The notes beneath the pieces were generated by a model. It searched no databases and was not told the origin of the DNA. It worked only from the letters and a program-made list of their open reading frames with translations. Both the position numbers and the translations under genes were made by a program. A DNA stretch of 64,000 nt from positions 8,370,001-8,434,000 of the forward strand of contig CP053170.1 in the NCBI GenBank assembly GCA_014607495.2, given 5' to 3'. Each line of letters starts with the position of its first letter. The stretch's first letter is position 1. Of the stretch, positions 12,251-23,300 are shown piece by piece. The stretch is from Carposina sasakii. Its lineage: Eukaryota > Arthropoda > Insecta > Lepidoptera > Carposinidae.

Positions 12251-12815
12251 ATAGTGTCTAGTGTTTATGGTAGTTTTTTCATAGACAGATATTAATTATT
12301 TCTAGTGAAAAAATCTTGCTACTCGCGTCAATGTGTATTTATGCAGAAAAACGCAGTCTATTTACTCAACTTTGGACCCTAATATTTTGGAAATCAGACA
12401 CTTCTCAGGTATGTTTCCATGGGGAAAAATGATCGTGATGATGAGGAGATTCCGTAGTTTTCAGGAACGTTGACGACCAAAAATCATCCTGTATTTTGAT
12501 GTAACTGCAAATAAAACAGAAGAAAGAAAAAATAACAAATTAAGTCCCCGTAGAAAGGTTCCCATAATGCTAGCAGCATTCCCTCTCTCGATAGTATTCG
12601 TTGTAATAAACATACCTAATGTGGTCAACCATAATTGATACTGTTATTCTACTACTATTCGTTGCTATTTATAACAAAACAGGATATTTCTTTCGGGATA
12701 AAAGTATCCTATTAGTGCATACTTCATTGGGGGTAAAAAGGTATCTATCTAAATCACTTACCTAATACTCGTACGCTTTTTAATTTTATCCTAGGTAAGA
12801 ACAGGACAACTTTAT

Positions 12816-12930
12816 CGGTGTTAGTACAAAAGCGTGTTTATAGTTAGACATTGTTCAAAAATTACATTTGACAACAAATTGTATGGAATATCTGCCAAAT
12901 TTGGACAATGCTTAGCTTAGACAATAATCT
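12816..12930. mobile_element. M8 element, right end lost
   Basis: CGGTGTTAGTACAAAAGCGT opens it, and TCTGCCAAATTTGGACA continues uninterrupted where the other copy is split by M1. Confidence 0.7.
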
Positions 12931-13427
12931 CTTAGGTTGTATAGTTTAGTATTTTCCCCAATTATAATTTCCAATAATGAAGTTTCTATTCTATTCATCT
13001 TGCATTTGCTATTACTAAATAATTAAATTTAACCTAGAATTCGAAACTTACAAATACTGTTTGCTGAACCGTGCTTAATCGGGGACCAGACTAGGGTGAC
13101 AATGAGTTAGCTAACTAAAGTACAAACAAGTCCCAAATAAGGGCCCAACAAGTTTGTGCGGACCCTTTAACTTAGACAATTTGACTGATTCTAGGAATAG
13201 TCAATACTTAAGGCACTTATAAGAGTAAAAGGAGATTGTAGGTACTTTATTAGCATTTAGTATAGCAGATAATTAATTTAATGTGTAGCTTTGTATTGGG
13301 CGTTATGGCAGTAAGTGAAGTCCTAATGTAATCGTGTTAACATGTTTAGGAATTCGATAAATAAATAAAATAACATAAATAAATACTAGCGAGGTTTTGC
13401 GACACTTTCCGTACGAATATCAAAACT

Positions 13428-13550
13428 ACATACGACTGGATTTACAAAATCGGATAGCCTCAGAACTGCAGGATCATGAAGGAGATCCTTTAGTCACGTT
13501 CAACATAGCGGAGTCAGTTGTAACACATTAGTGGCGAGTAGCTCATCAAA
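13428..13550 (+). repeat. R1 repeat, left half
   Basis: It contains CAGAACTGCAGGATCATGAA and GGAGATCC, and stops near the TAGCTCATC motif. Confidence 0.6.
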
Positions 13551-13778
13551 ACGTTTATAACTTTTCGGAAAAGAGGCATTTTCTCGGGTATAATTAGGTA
13601 ATTGCTAGTTTTGCATTACTCATTGCACTGAAAGAGGTTACAGAAGAGCTGCACTTTCAATGATTCTTCATTTTCCTGTTATTCATAAAACTTACGTAAC
13701 TGTTTGTAAGCTCCACAATAAACGACTATTGCAAAGGAGAACAGGTTTTGTTATTTAGAGATATATCGTATAATATAA

Positions 13779-13921
13779 TCCTATTTTATTATAAGGACTT
13801 TCACGCAAAAACTACTGAGTGGATTTTGATGAAACTTCACAATAATAAGTATAGCGATAGGATAATTTCGACATTTTGTTTTTTTGCAATCCACGCGGAC
13901 AAAGTCGCGGGCGCCCACTAG
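13779..13921 (+). mobile_element. Non-autonomous Helitron, complete, 143 bp
   Basis: It starts TCCTATTTTATTATAAGG after an A and ends CCCACTAG before a T, with CACGCGGACAAAGTCGCGGG just upstream of the end. Confidence 0.85.
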
Positions 13922-14614
13922 TAATTTTTTTTAAAATTTGGCGACGACTCGATATGATCCCACATGTGTAAGAGTGGGGGTAAAATAAAATCAAATAAAC
14001 ATATACATAAAAGGGTTCATTATTACCTTTACTGAAACATAACTGACACCTGCTATTGAAAGAGGCCCTTTTGATATTCATTCCGCGATATTTAGCACAG
14101 ATTATGTGGAGAATAAGAGTTATAATATAAATATGGTACCATTGTAATTTTTTTCGTGACAAAAAGAAGTTCGTTGTCCAGACAATCCCACCAATAGCAG
14201 TTAGATTACATCACGTGACGTGACGAACGCGTAAAAATTAACTCTTCCTATTGGAGCAAACGTGTCGATGACGACGAAGAAATAATGTTTCTTTGTCTAA
14301 GTCTCCACACGAAATTTGCCTAAAATACATAAGCTCGCTGAAGTAATCAATCAACGTATGCTCTATAGATCTGGTTTACTATTGAACTTGAATAGACGTT
14401 CATCGTCCACCGCCTTATCGAACTGTGCCAGAGCCCTGTTGGAAGCAGATTTACATAGTATCGGGATTAAGTGGAGCTTCATTGTTGTAAATAACTAGTG
14501 ACGTCAACAGAGTTAGTTAGTTTCGAAGATATAACAATAGTATACAATACCTAAAATAAACATTAACACTAGCAATCCTGATATTATTTGTAGTTCATCC
14601 TGTTGCGTATTACG

Positions 14615-14820
14615 AGTAGGTATGTCCTGGGTTCGAATCCCGGTAGTAGTCATTCGCAATTTCCAATTATTCGCAATTATTCAAAATCTTGAGTTCAATT
14701 TAGAATAGGGGTATTAGAAAATGACCTTCATACATAAACACACTTATTCACACACTTTCCAATATTTTAACCAAGTCCCACATTAAGATCCCTAAGGTAA
14801 GCTTCGCAACCCAACAAGCA
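14615..14820. repeat. SINE-B remnants in both orientations
   Basis: CCTGGGTTCGAATCCCGG (from about 14626) is a forward B-box piece; 14740-14810 carries the inverted SINE-B tail (AAGTCCCACATTAAGATCCC). The middle is lost or rearranged. Confidence 0.55.
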
Positions 14821-14916
14821 AAGTACTCATATAATAAAAGATTATAAGACTCTCACTAGCCTAACTAGGCAGCCTAACTTTGGCCCAGTACGCAATTATC
14901 AACCTACAAGTCCCCC

Positions 14917-15061
14917 TAGCATGACCACGCATCGTGGATATCGTGTCGTACGATATCGTATCGTCTCTATACAAAATTCAAAATGGCGGCTATATTTATC
15001 GTATTTTGACAGTAAATGTCGGTAAATCGGTTTATCATATTGTGTTTCGCAGGTCATGCTA
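14917..15061. mobile_element. M3 TIR element with palindromic ATATCG core
   Basis: TAGCATGACC and GGTCATGCTA bound it. Inside, GATATCGTATCGTACGATAT is itself a dense palindrome. Copies at 25437 and 41493 keep both features. Confidence 0.78.
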
Positions 15062-15734
15062 AGCTTGCAGATAGTCAAAATATGTGTTATTTTATTACTT
15101 ATATGTTCGATTTTAACAAAATTCTCTACATTTCGGAGCTCTCATAAACTCCCCAGTCTAACGTCTAAACTCCGCCCACTTTTAAAATTATCAATTAAAG
15201 TTACCAGATGACACATGAGCGGAATCTTTGTCCCTATTAATGTAGGTTATGTCTCTCAAGATGTAATTATTTGTTACTAATGAACTTAGATTCGGTCTTC
15301 GTTTTTATATTTCCGTTAGACTCGAGTAAACTCTTATCTATTCTGATAGTTACTGTACTTAGGCATGCTTGCAATTTTGTTCACGTGTCTGTAAATTATT
15401 AGCCTGTTATATTATAACAATAACTATTAAAATAAAAAATAATTTATTAATAAATTTTATTATGATGTTTAGACTATATATGTATGTATTAACGCCAAAG
15501 TTTCACAAAACAATACAATTTGCGTGAAAAAGGCACAAACATCTACAGGACATTAAGAAGTTTATCTTTATATCTATAATGTATGTATGTAAACATTAAC
15601 AAAATCGTTTCAATAGCTTCAGAGATTACTTCTAAAGTCGTCAAACGTTACTTCCTTGTAATATTATGTTATAATCCTTAAAATCCATGCATATTAGCTC
15701 ATCTTCATCCCTGTTGGTAAGGAGGGCATCTTCG

Positions 15735-15835
15735 TCACTTTAATCCATGCAATATGCCGAGGTCTGGGCAGGATCCTTATTTGCATAGAAAGTAATTTGG
15801 ACCTGGATTGCTGTGCGATACGATCCATTGTTCCA
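15735..15835 (+). repeat. R5 repeat
   Basis: CAATATGCCGAGGTCTGGGC and AAAGTAATTTGGACC align with 16797-16910, at about two thirds identity by eye. The class is unknown. Confidence 0.4.
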
Positions 15836-16344
15836 TAAGATATATGGGTGACATGGGCAAATTGTAACATCGGTAATTTTACTAAATTGTCTAGGCATTT
15901 CTAATAGTAGGGTTTTTGAAATAGGTGTGACATAGGTACCTAGGTGTGTGGTTATGTATGTATGTTGAAATGGGTACCTACGTATTAATAGCTTCTACCA
16001 CTTCGTTTGCTTAGTTCATCTGATTTGGTTAAGTTAAAATTGTTAAAGTCCCAGTTGAAAATAAAAAGTCTAGATGCAAATTTTGTATTATAATGGATGT
16101 TCAAAATTGGCATGTAATTTGTAAAATGCCTGAATAGTTAATATGTCTACGACATAGACATGAGCGGATGTATATAGTTTTAAAGAATTAGTTTTGGAAT
16201 TTGAAAAAGCTCTATAAATCGATTTGAAATTTGGTAACAACTTTAATGTTATTTAGTTGTTTTTTAAGCATATAACTAAAATATTTATGAGGTCAGTAAG
16301 CCCTGCCATGTTCTAGTTAATAGAGTTTCAAGTAACTATCTATA

Positions 16345-16675
16345 TCTATTCATATAATAAAAATGTAACGGATCGCTGTCTGTACATGGAAGATATATGA
16401 GAAAAATATTATAGGAGACCTTTATCAACGCAATAGTACCCAAAATAATGATTTTTGAAATGTTTGTCTGTTTGTCGGTTTGTCTGTGCGTTTGTGGACG
16501 CTAATCTCAAAAACAGCTGAACCGATTTCGATGCAGTTTTCAATAATATATTGTGACAGGTCCCACTTAACATATAGGATACTTTTTATCCCGGGAAAAT
16601 GTTTTTATCCCGGATAATTTCGACATTATCTTTTTTTCTGTAGTCCACGTGGACGGAGTCACGGGTGTCCACCAG
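16345..16675 (+). mobile_element. Non-autonomous Helitron, sister copy of 1602-1919
   Basis: It begins TCTATTCATATAATAAAA after an A and is closely similar to the copy at 1602 over its whole length. The terminal CTAG has become CCAG before a T. Confidence 0.8.
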
Positions 16676-16796
16676 TAGTAGTTAAATAATTCATGCCATA
16701 GTGCCATGCCATAGTACATGCATTTGAAAATTATGTGTAAATATTTTTAATATGTATATTTACAACAGAAAAAATAAAGACGACTCCAAATTACAG

Positions 16797-16910
16797 AGAA
16801 CCTTCGCCATTACACTGCCAATATGTTAAGGCTCGAAGGGATCTTAATTTACATATAAAGTAATTTAATCCGATTGGACTCCGATCGCGAAGTGCTGTGA
16901 GTATTCTGTG
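16797..16910 (+). repeat. R5 repeat, second copy
   Basis: CAATATGTTAAGGCTCGAAG and AAAGTAATTT align with the copy at 15735. Confidence 0.4.
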
Positions 16911-17040
16911 CGAAAAAGCGAACAAAATATGTACTGTACTCGTAGGTATTATACAATATTGGAAACTGGCTCATGATATTTCTGAAGCTTATATATTAAA
17001 AGTAAAGATAATATACCTACGACATACCGATATTAGCATA

Positions 17041-17095
17041 TAGGGTGTAACAAAAGAGGTATATTAAGCACACTGCTACGAAAAAACAAAAAAAA
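17041..17095. repeat. M2 fragment
   Basis: TAGGGTGTAACAAAAGAGGT is the M2 terminus; only the first part of the arm is kept. Confidence 0.5.
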
Positions 17096-17246
17096 ATTGG
17101 GGCTTCAATTATTGTTTATTTTTCCAGATAGCAAGAAAAGATTCCTAAAGTTGTTAATACAATGTCGATTCATGGACCGTCAGGTTCTTTATAACAATGG
17201 GCTCATTTTAAACTATTTCGCTTACGCTTCTGTTACATACGTACAT

Positions 17247-17370
17247 ATACACAGGGGTGTGTAGCCAGAACTACGGGGTCATAAAGGACATCCCACAGCA
17301 ACGTTTAGCATAGCAGGGATAGATATTAATGGTCAATAACAGGTATTCTAGTAAAGCCCCGCATCAGCAC
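17247..17370 (+). repeat. R1 repeat with internal deletion
   Basis: The left half is joined directly to the right terminus AAAGCCCCGCATCAGCACTG; the GTCGACTCTTA region is missing. Confidence 0.65.
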
Positions 17371-17409
17371 TGGACACCTTCTGTTACAAGTACACCCAGT
17401 ATTATTCTA

Positions 17410-17668
17410 CAGGGTGTAACAAAAAGGGTATGTTAAGTGAAAAGCTATGTAAATAGCCCACTATAGAGAACCTAACTACAAAATTTGAGACTCGAAATCA
17501 CATTTTTATTTTTCAAGATTGTATGAAAATTTCTTAGATATTTAAAAATTTTCCATACTATCGGGAAAAATAAACATGTGATTTCGGGTCTCAAATTTTG
17601 TCGACAGGTTCTCTACAGTGGGCTATTTACATAGCTTTTCGCTTAACATACCATTTTGTTACACCCTG
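17410..17668. mobile_element. M2 palindromic element, best copy, 259 bp
   Basis: CAGGGTGTAACAAAAAGGGT at the left pairs with the right end ATTTTGTTACACCCTG. The two arms of about 125 bp are inverted copies along their whole length, so the entire element is one long hairpin. TA flanks both sides. Confidence 0.88.
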
Positions 17669-18644
17669 TATATCTCTGCAACACCATTTTTCCTCGAACC
17701 GGTTTATGCTCAAACCATCAATTCGCATAGGTTTGCAGTGATCTCTCCATTTTATATCCGTTCAATATTGCCTTTTAGGGCGAAAGGGCCCTTCTGAAAG
17801 AGCATCGGGTCCGGCCAATGATAAGTGATGGGATTTAGGGGGAGATGGGGATTTTTTATTTGATATGAATATATAATGAAGAGACTGAGATATGAGACAG
17901 TGGATTCGTGTGGACTGCATGGCCAATGGTGAATATTAGGTATAAACTTATGGACGTTATATAACTGACAATTTCATCAAAATGTACGTAATTTTTTGCT
18001 TACGAAGGTAATAAACATACAAACAACATGCTCACAAACTTTCATGTTCATCATATTGGTAGGATATCTTCTATGTTTTTAATTTTCAATACCTAATATT
18101 ACTTTGTTCTCCTGATCAAAAAAAGCGAAATAAATAAAATTATGACTTGGATATGATATCACTCTTATAACTCTGTAAGTATTGAAATGTGCAAATACTT
18201 TATTATGAGTAAGTCGTTGTCCTTAATAGCAATATTGGAAATCATAGCCACCCTACCTATACCTATGATATTCAAATTTCAATACAGGAAATTGAATTTG
18301 GTATCGCAGTATTGACTAAAGTCATATGTTGTTAATTATTGGCACCATTAATACATTAGGTAAGTACGCGTTGGAAGGTCGTGATGCTGTCCACGTATAC
18401 TTACCTATGATGCACTGCATTTGAATTTATATTATGTTCTTTTACTTTTGATGTACGGTGTCATTATTTTTTATATTTTCAGATATACAAGTAAACATAG
18501 AATAAAAAAAAAACAATGTTTCCAAGCATTATTTACGTTTTAATTAATTGCTATAGCCGCTAGTTCACCATAACAATATAATAATAATTATGCGAATATT
18601 ATATTGAAATTAACGTACCCATGTATATCATCATAACACTCGGA

Positions 18645-18842
18645 TACGTTCCCGAATTGGGGTAGCTAGAACTGCAGAATCATAAATGAGGTCCTACCGT
18701 CACCATTAGCATAGTGGGGTTATATGATTAGTGACAAGTTGTTAGTTTATCGCCGAAGATTCCCGAGTTCCTTAGTCGACTCTTACGACATGCACGGAAG
18801 GAGATGCAGCTGATTCTAGTGAAACCCCGCATCAGCACTGGA
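18645..18842 (+). repeat. R1 repeat, near full length (family description)
   Basis: This about 200-bp unit runs from GTTCCCGAATTGGGGTAGCT through ACTGCAGAATCATAAATGAG, GTGACAAGTTG, TTATCGCC and GTCGACTCTTACGACATGCA to AACCCCGCATCAGCACTGG. About 20 copies or parts occur in the window on both strands. It has no terminal repeats, no ORF and no clear pol III boxes, so its class is open. Confidence 0.8.
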
Positions 18843-19212
18843 ATTATAATTTCGAAATTACATTTCAAAAATGGAAATATCAATCAGCTTATTTTGGCAC
18901 AAAATTAATATCCTCCTAATGTTTATTCATCGGGGCCCAAAAAAATACAAATTTCTCCGCAAATTATGTAGATTGAACCTTTGTTGTGGACGAAGAAACA
19001 AAAGAAATAATTTATTATTTCGGTAATGTAATACGTTCTTTTAATTTAACTTCAGAAAAACGCTGGTATTGAAGAGAGACGTAATTGGAAATTGCGTAAT
19101 GAACTTGGGTCTAGAAAATTCTGGCGACAGATGCAGACAGACTTAACAGGGCTAACTGAATATAAGCAAACCACTAAGTTGTCACAGTTCGTAACACAAT
19201 GGTCACATACAC

Positions 19213-19445
19213 AGCAGCTTATTGCTAGACGTAGGCTTCTCCCAGGACACGCAATAAAGCCACCGGGGGTTTATGCCCATAGTCGCCCACCACGCTGGCG
19301 CTGGTCGGACGGATTTGTGACCGCAGTGTGATTTTCGGACTATGTTTTAATACGGGAGGCGCCGCTGTCCACCTCCCGAAAATTCCTAATCGCCTCTTTC
19401 GATACCCACCGGGAAGATATGGGGTGGTGCTTTTCTACTAAGCCG
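19213..19445 (+). repeat. R2 repeat, diverged
   Basis: ACGTAGGCTTCTCCCAGGAC through CACGCTGGCGCTGG and GGGAGGCGCCGCTGTCCACC matches the fuller copy at 48228. It lies just beyond the 3' end of the protease gene. Confidence 0.65.
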
Positions 19446-19831
19446 ACATCCGCATTTCTGCTGACTAAAATTAGCGGCCGTAGGAACTCAATAAAATAGC
19501 TAACTTTACGGTTCCGACCCATGAAAAGTTCTTGCAGATAAATTACCTGTATAATGCTTGTATAACAAATCTATATCACTTAAAGGGTGTCGAGGTACCT
19601 TTATTATTCCGCCTCACTCTACTATTAAAAAACCATTACATTTATGAAATGTAAGTATTTACTCGTAATATAGGTTGTCTAGTGCTAAAAGGCCTATACT
19701 CGTAGCATGTAGATTGTATAGATGATAAAATGTTTAGCATGGGTCATAGTTTTTCAATCAGTGAAGTAGGTATCATTCTTTGCAATATTATAAGAAAAAG
19801 GAAGTAGACGTATGTAATATCTTATCCTTAA

Positions 19832-19837
19832 TTTATT
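19832..19837 (-). promoter_or_regulatory. Poly(A) signal of the protease homolog
   Basis: AATAAA on the minus strand starts about 29 bp after the TAA stop, implying a very short 3' UTR. Confidence 0.7.
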
Positions 19838-19865
19838 TATGTAATGTTACAAATAAACTTATAAC

Positions 19866-20378
19866 CTAATTGTACTCGTATTGGTCATATTTCTGCCTGA
19901 ACATCGCAGACGGCATTCTCATCATGGCTTGTCCGTACTTCTTGAACCATTCCATTTTCTTCTTCTCATCAAAAGACGGGTCTTCTGTGGTTGAAGTCTT
20001 CTTCTTAGCCATATTATGGAGGTATGATTCATATAAACTCATTCTTGGTATCACAGAGTTATCTTCTGCAGGTTCCAAAGGCACATTTATGGGATCAAAC
20101 GGCAAGGTTAGCATAAACCGTCGAGGGTCAACGAAGTAACCGTCTGTCGTGTCTGAAGCGTTGGTAGGTTTGATCGTTGTGGTGGTGGTGGTGGACTTGG
20201 GTTTCTGCGGTTGTGTTGTCGGCTTGGTGACCTCGTCCCAGATCACGGAGTCGATCCAGTTGGCGAAAGACGAGACCTTGGGGAAGGCGTGGGTTTTGGT
20301 ATAGATGGCGCAGGTGTGGTGGAAGGATGTGATGCCGATGAGCGTGTCGTTCTGGATGATGGGTCCGCCGTTGTCTTG
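19866..20378 (-). CDS. Protease homolog exon 6 (Ser-site region and C-terminal tail)
   Basis: The acceptor TTTCCAG opens the codons QDNGGP, where family members have GDSGGP. The fold ends near FANWIDSVIW (residues 245-254). The remaining about 120 residues are a Thr/Pro/Lys linker with six consecutive Thr codons, then a charged tail rich in Lys, Met and Tyr ending in EYN. The TAA stop lies at 19866-19868. An M4 hairpin element sits in intron 5 close to the acceptor. Confidence 0.92.
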   Translation of the reverse strand, partial: QDNGGPIIQNDTLIGITSFHHTCAIYTKTHAFPKVSSFANWIDSVIWDEVTKPTTQPQKPKSTTTTTTIKPTNASDTTDGYFVDPRRFMLTLPFDPINVPLEPAEDNSVIPRMSLYESYLHNMAKKKTSTTEDPSFDEKKKMEWFKKYGQAMMRMPSAMFRQKYDQYEYN

Positions 20379-23300
20379 CTGGAAATTAAATACATTACGT
20401 GAGATATTATAGTAAGGACCAATTTTATAAATAGTCAGATGGTCTATCTGAAGGATCAAGTTGATGCTGTCTCCATATTGACCAAGTTTTAGAGAAAGAC
20501 AGCATCAAGTTTATACTTCAGATAGGCTATGGAAAAATAGGCCCTAAAATTATTGAGCTTAAAGTTACCTATAGGTTAAAGCCGGAAACGATAAAAGTAG
20601 GAAGATATTACTTTATTTAATAGCATTTTGTAAGTTCATAAATAGGATGGTTGTGAACAAAGCGTAAATGCCTTTTTTTTTTCGAAAAGTTGATCACACC
20701 GACGTGCGAAATTACATGACTCACCCGACAGAACTGTTTGTTGGCATCCTGGACGGCCCCCACACAGATGTAGAGACCCGCCATCAGCTTGGTGTCGTAG
20801 TCGCAGATCGAGGAGTCCAGCACCGGCACGTTCACTAGGCGAATATGCTGGAATATAAAGGAAATTGATAAAAATCCTAATATTGAATAAAACTTGTATT
20901 TGCAGAAAAACTAGATGGTACTTAAGTAGTCTATTATTCAGTATGCGTTAACCTGACGTTCTCTTTTTTCTATCTACTCCCATATGGTCGGTCAATGTCT
21001 ATCCTCATACTCGTATTCCTTGAATCGATGATTCAAATCTTCAATCACACTCAACCATTGAAAAATTACTCATAATGTCAAAGAGAACAAAGTACCACAA
21101 TCTTACATACGAGTGCATATAAGCGTTGGTATCTTAAATTATTATCTATTGTCCTACCAACAGTTACTAAATACGACTAATGACCACAGGTTTCTCGAAA
21201 CTAGACATGGGTAACTCCGGACACAACTATATCCTCTGATATATATCCAGAGGAGGATATGAATCAACTCCTTCTTTAAAGAAATCTTCAATCCGACCCA
21301 CACTCGAATAACCGAAGATAAGAATAATGAGCGAGACGGAATGCGAACGCGCCGGAACGCGCGGTAATCGCATAACTCATAATACACGAGTCAAAGAGAA
21401 CGTTTAGTATAAAATTTGTTTTCGTAATTATAATTTTCAAAATTTCTATTTACGTTTTATATTTGATCTTAAGTATTTTGTTTTTAATGTAAATAAAACT
21501 GTTTGGATTTGGAAATCAGTTTTAGTTACTATTTAGTGATTTTAAATACAAATATTGTAATTATTATTTGGATAGATCATCCCAATCATAGTGCATATAA
21601 GCGGAGTTGGTATCTAAAAGGACACCTAAATAACCAAACCAATATTATCTATCTATTGTCCTACCAGCAGTTACTAAATACGACTACTGACCACAGGTTT
21701 CTCGAAACTATTCAAGGTCATTTCAGTATGAATTTGACAGATCTTTCGAGAAGCCAGCTAACTTGCGATGGATACCAAAAGTGCAATCATATAGGTACTA
21801 CTACACAATGTTGGTTAATTAGTCCTTTACTTACACCATTAGGAGTCCAAGCGACTAGCGAAGCCAGGTAGCCAAGGGCCACGTCCTCGTCAGGGCTCGG
21901 CAGCTGAACTGGCTTCACCCTGGCGCTGAACACCACTGGAGTCTCCAGCCTCACCGCTGTCACTTTGATCTCGATGTTGTGTGCCAGGGTTTTTATCTAA
22001 AATGTTTTTTTAGTCTGGTTGGAACACTTGCAACTAATTTTTCCATTTCATTATTTTGATTATTCTATGATTTTTAAATAGAAAATGTCCTATAAGTATT
22101 ACGAATATCAATACGTTATATCGTACAGTTCATACAAATCCTGTACTGATGCAAGGCTTTACTATATAACACATCAGCTGCAATCTATCTCCATTCGTGC
22201 AGAGTCGACTAAGGAACTGGGCCATTCTATCAGGCGATAAGCTAGCAACTTGTCACTGATCAATTACATCTGTCCCTGCTATGCTAAGCGTGGCTGTGGG
22301 GTTTCCTTTATGATCCTGCAGTTCTGTCTACCAATCCGGGGACACAGCCGTGTCTATATGTATATGTCAGTCATATTGTAGAAGTAAATTCAAAATGGCA
22401 ATAGCTCTTTCGAACCTTATAAAGTGCTCCTCCTTTCGAGTTGTATGAGCTGCCGACACGAATGAGGAAGTTTTGAGCATTTTTCAGACCTTGGGCACTT
22501 GTGACCTCGCTACGGAAGAAAATATATTTAGTTTTACCAGAAATGTTACACCCCTGCACTAAAATACTCTGTGTTGCAAGTGGTATGGCAATATAAGACA
22601 TTCAAGAACAAACAAAACATTTGTCCCGATCGGAATTTGAACCTATACATCTGCTTGTAACTCAACTCATAAAGATACACCATCACTCGATAGATATCTA
22701 TATTAATTATAAATCAAAGGTTAGCAAGCACCCACATAAATATGAATATAAAGATAGTAAAACGTAGTAAAAGTTTTCTAATAGAATCGATTTTTTTTAA
22801 AAGCGGGTAGTTGAACTCACGGATCGAAGCACTTAGTAAGCGTTAACAGCCAGTAGGTGTTGAGTATTGTCGCGCTGCAGACGTATGTGTTGTTCTTAGA
22901 TAATGTCGCTGTGTATGGATGCTTGAATATCTGCGTAACCGAGGGACCAGCTCGCTCTCCACTCTCGTCTAAATCTTGTTCTTCTGGACCTGAGGGTAAA
23001 AATTACTAGATTTTACAGACGTGATTTTGAAATTACCAACTATTGCGTTGGTATCGGCCTTGTATATTTTTTCTTCAGTATGTATGCCATACATAACTAA
23101 TTTTTAAAGGCCTTCATCCACTTTTTCTTTGAGAACAATAGCGGTCTATACATATGTATATGTATGTATGCAGGTAAGTAGATAGAGTAGGTACTATATG
23201 TAACCTACAAGAATTGGGGCGTATCCGGTAAACAGCTATATATCTGAATAAATAAATGAACTATCCCATGGGAAATAATGAAAAACACAGCACATAATAG

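Larger units (their letters stand above)
11584..12491. mobile_element. M1 TIR element (outer layer of a triple nest)
   Basis: The M1 family has ends CAGGATG...CATCCTG flanked by TA and a full length of about 380 bp. This copy consists of 11584-11727 and 12251-12491; the rest is the inserted M8 element. The reading GCGAAATTTATA / ATAGTGTCTAG restores the order seen in uninterrupted copies, with ATA duplicated. Confidence 0.85.

Noticed and set aside
13812..14162. 116-codon ORF on the minus strand
   Set aside because: It runs through most of a complete Helitron and has no family motif.
21503..21871. 122-codon ORF on the plus strand
   Set aside because: It runs over intron 4 and the antisense of exon 4 of the pseudoprotease gene.
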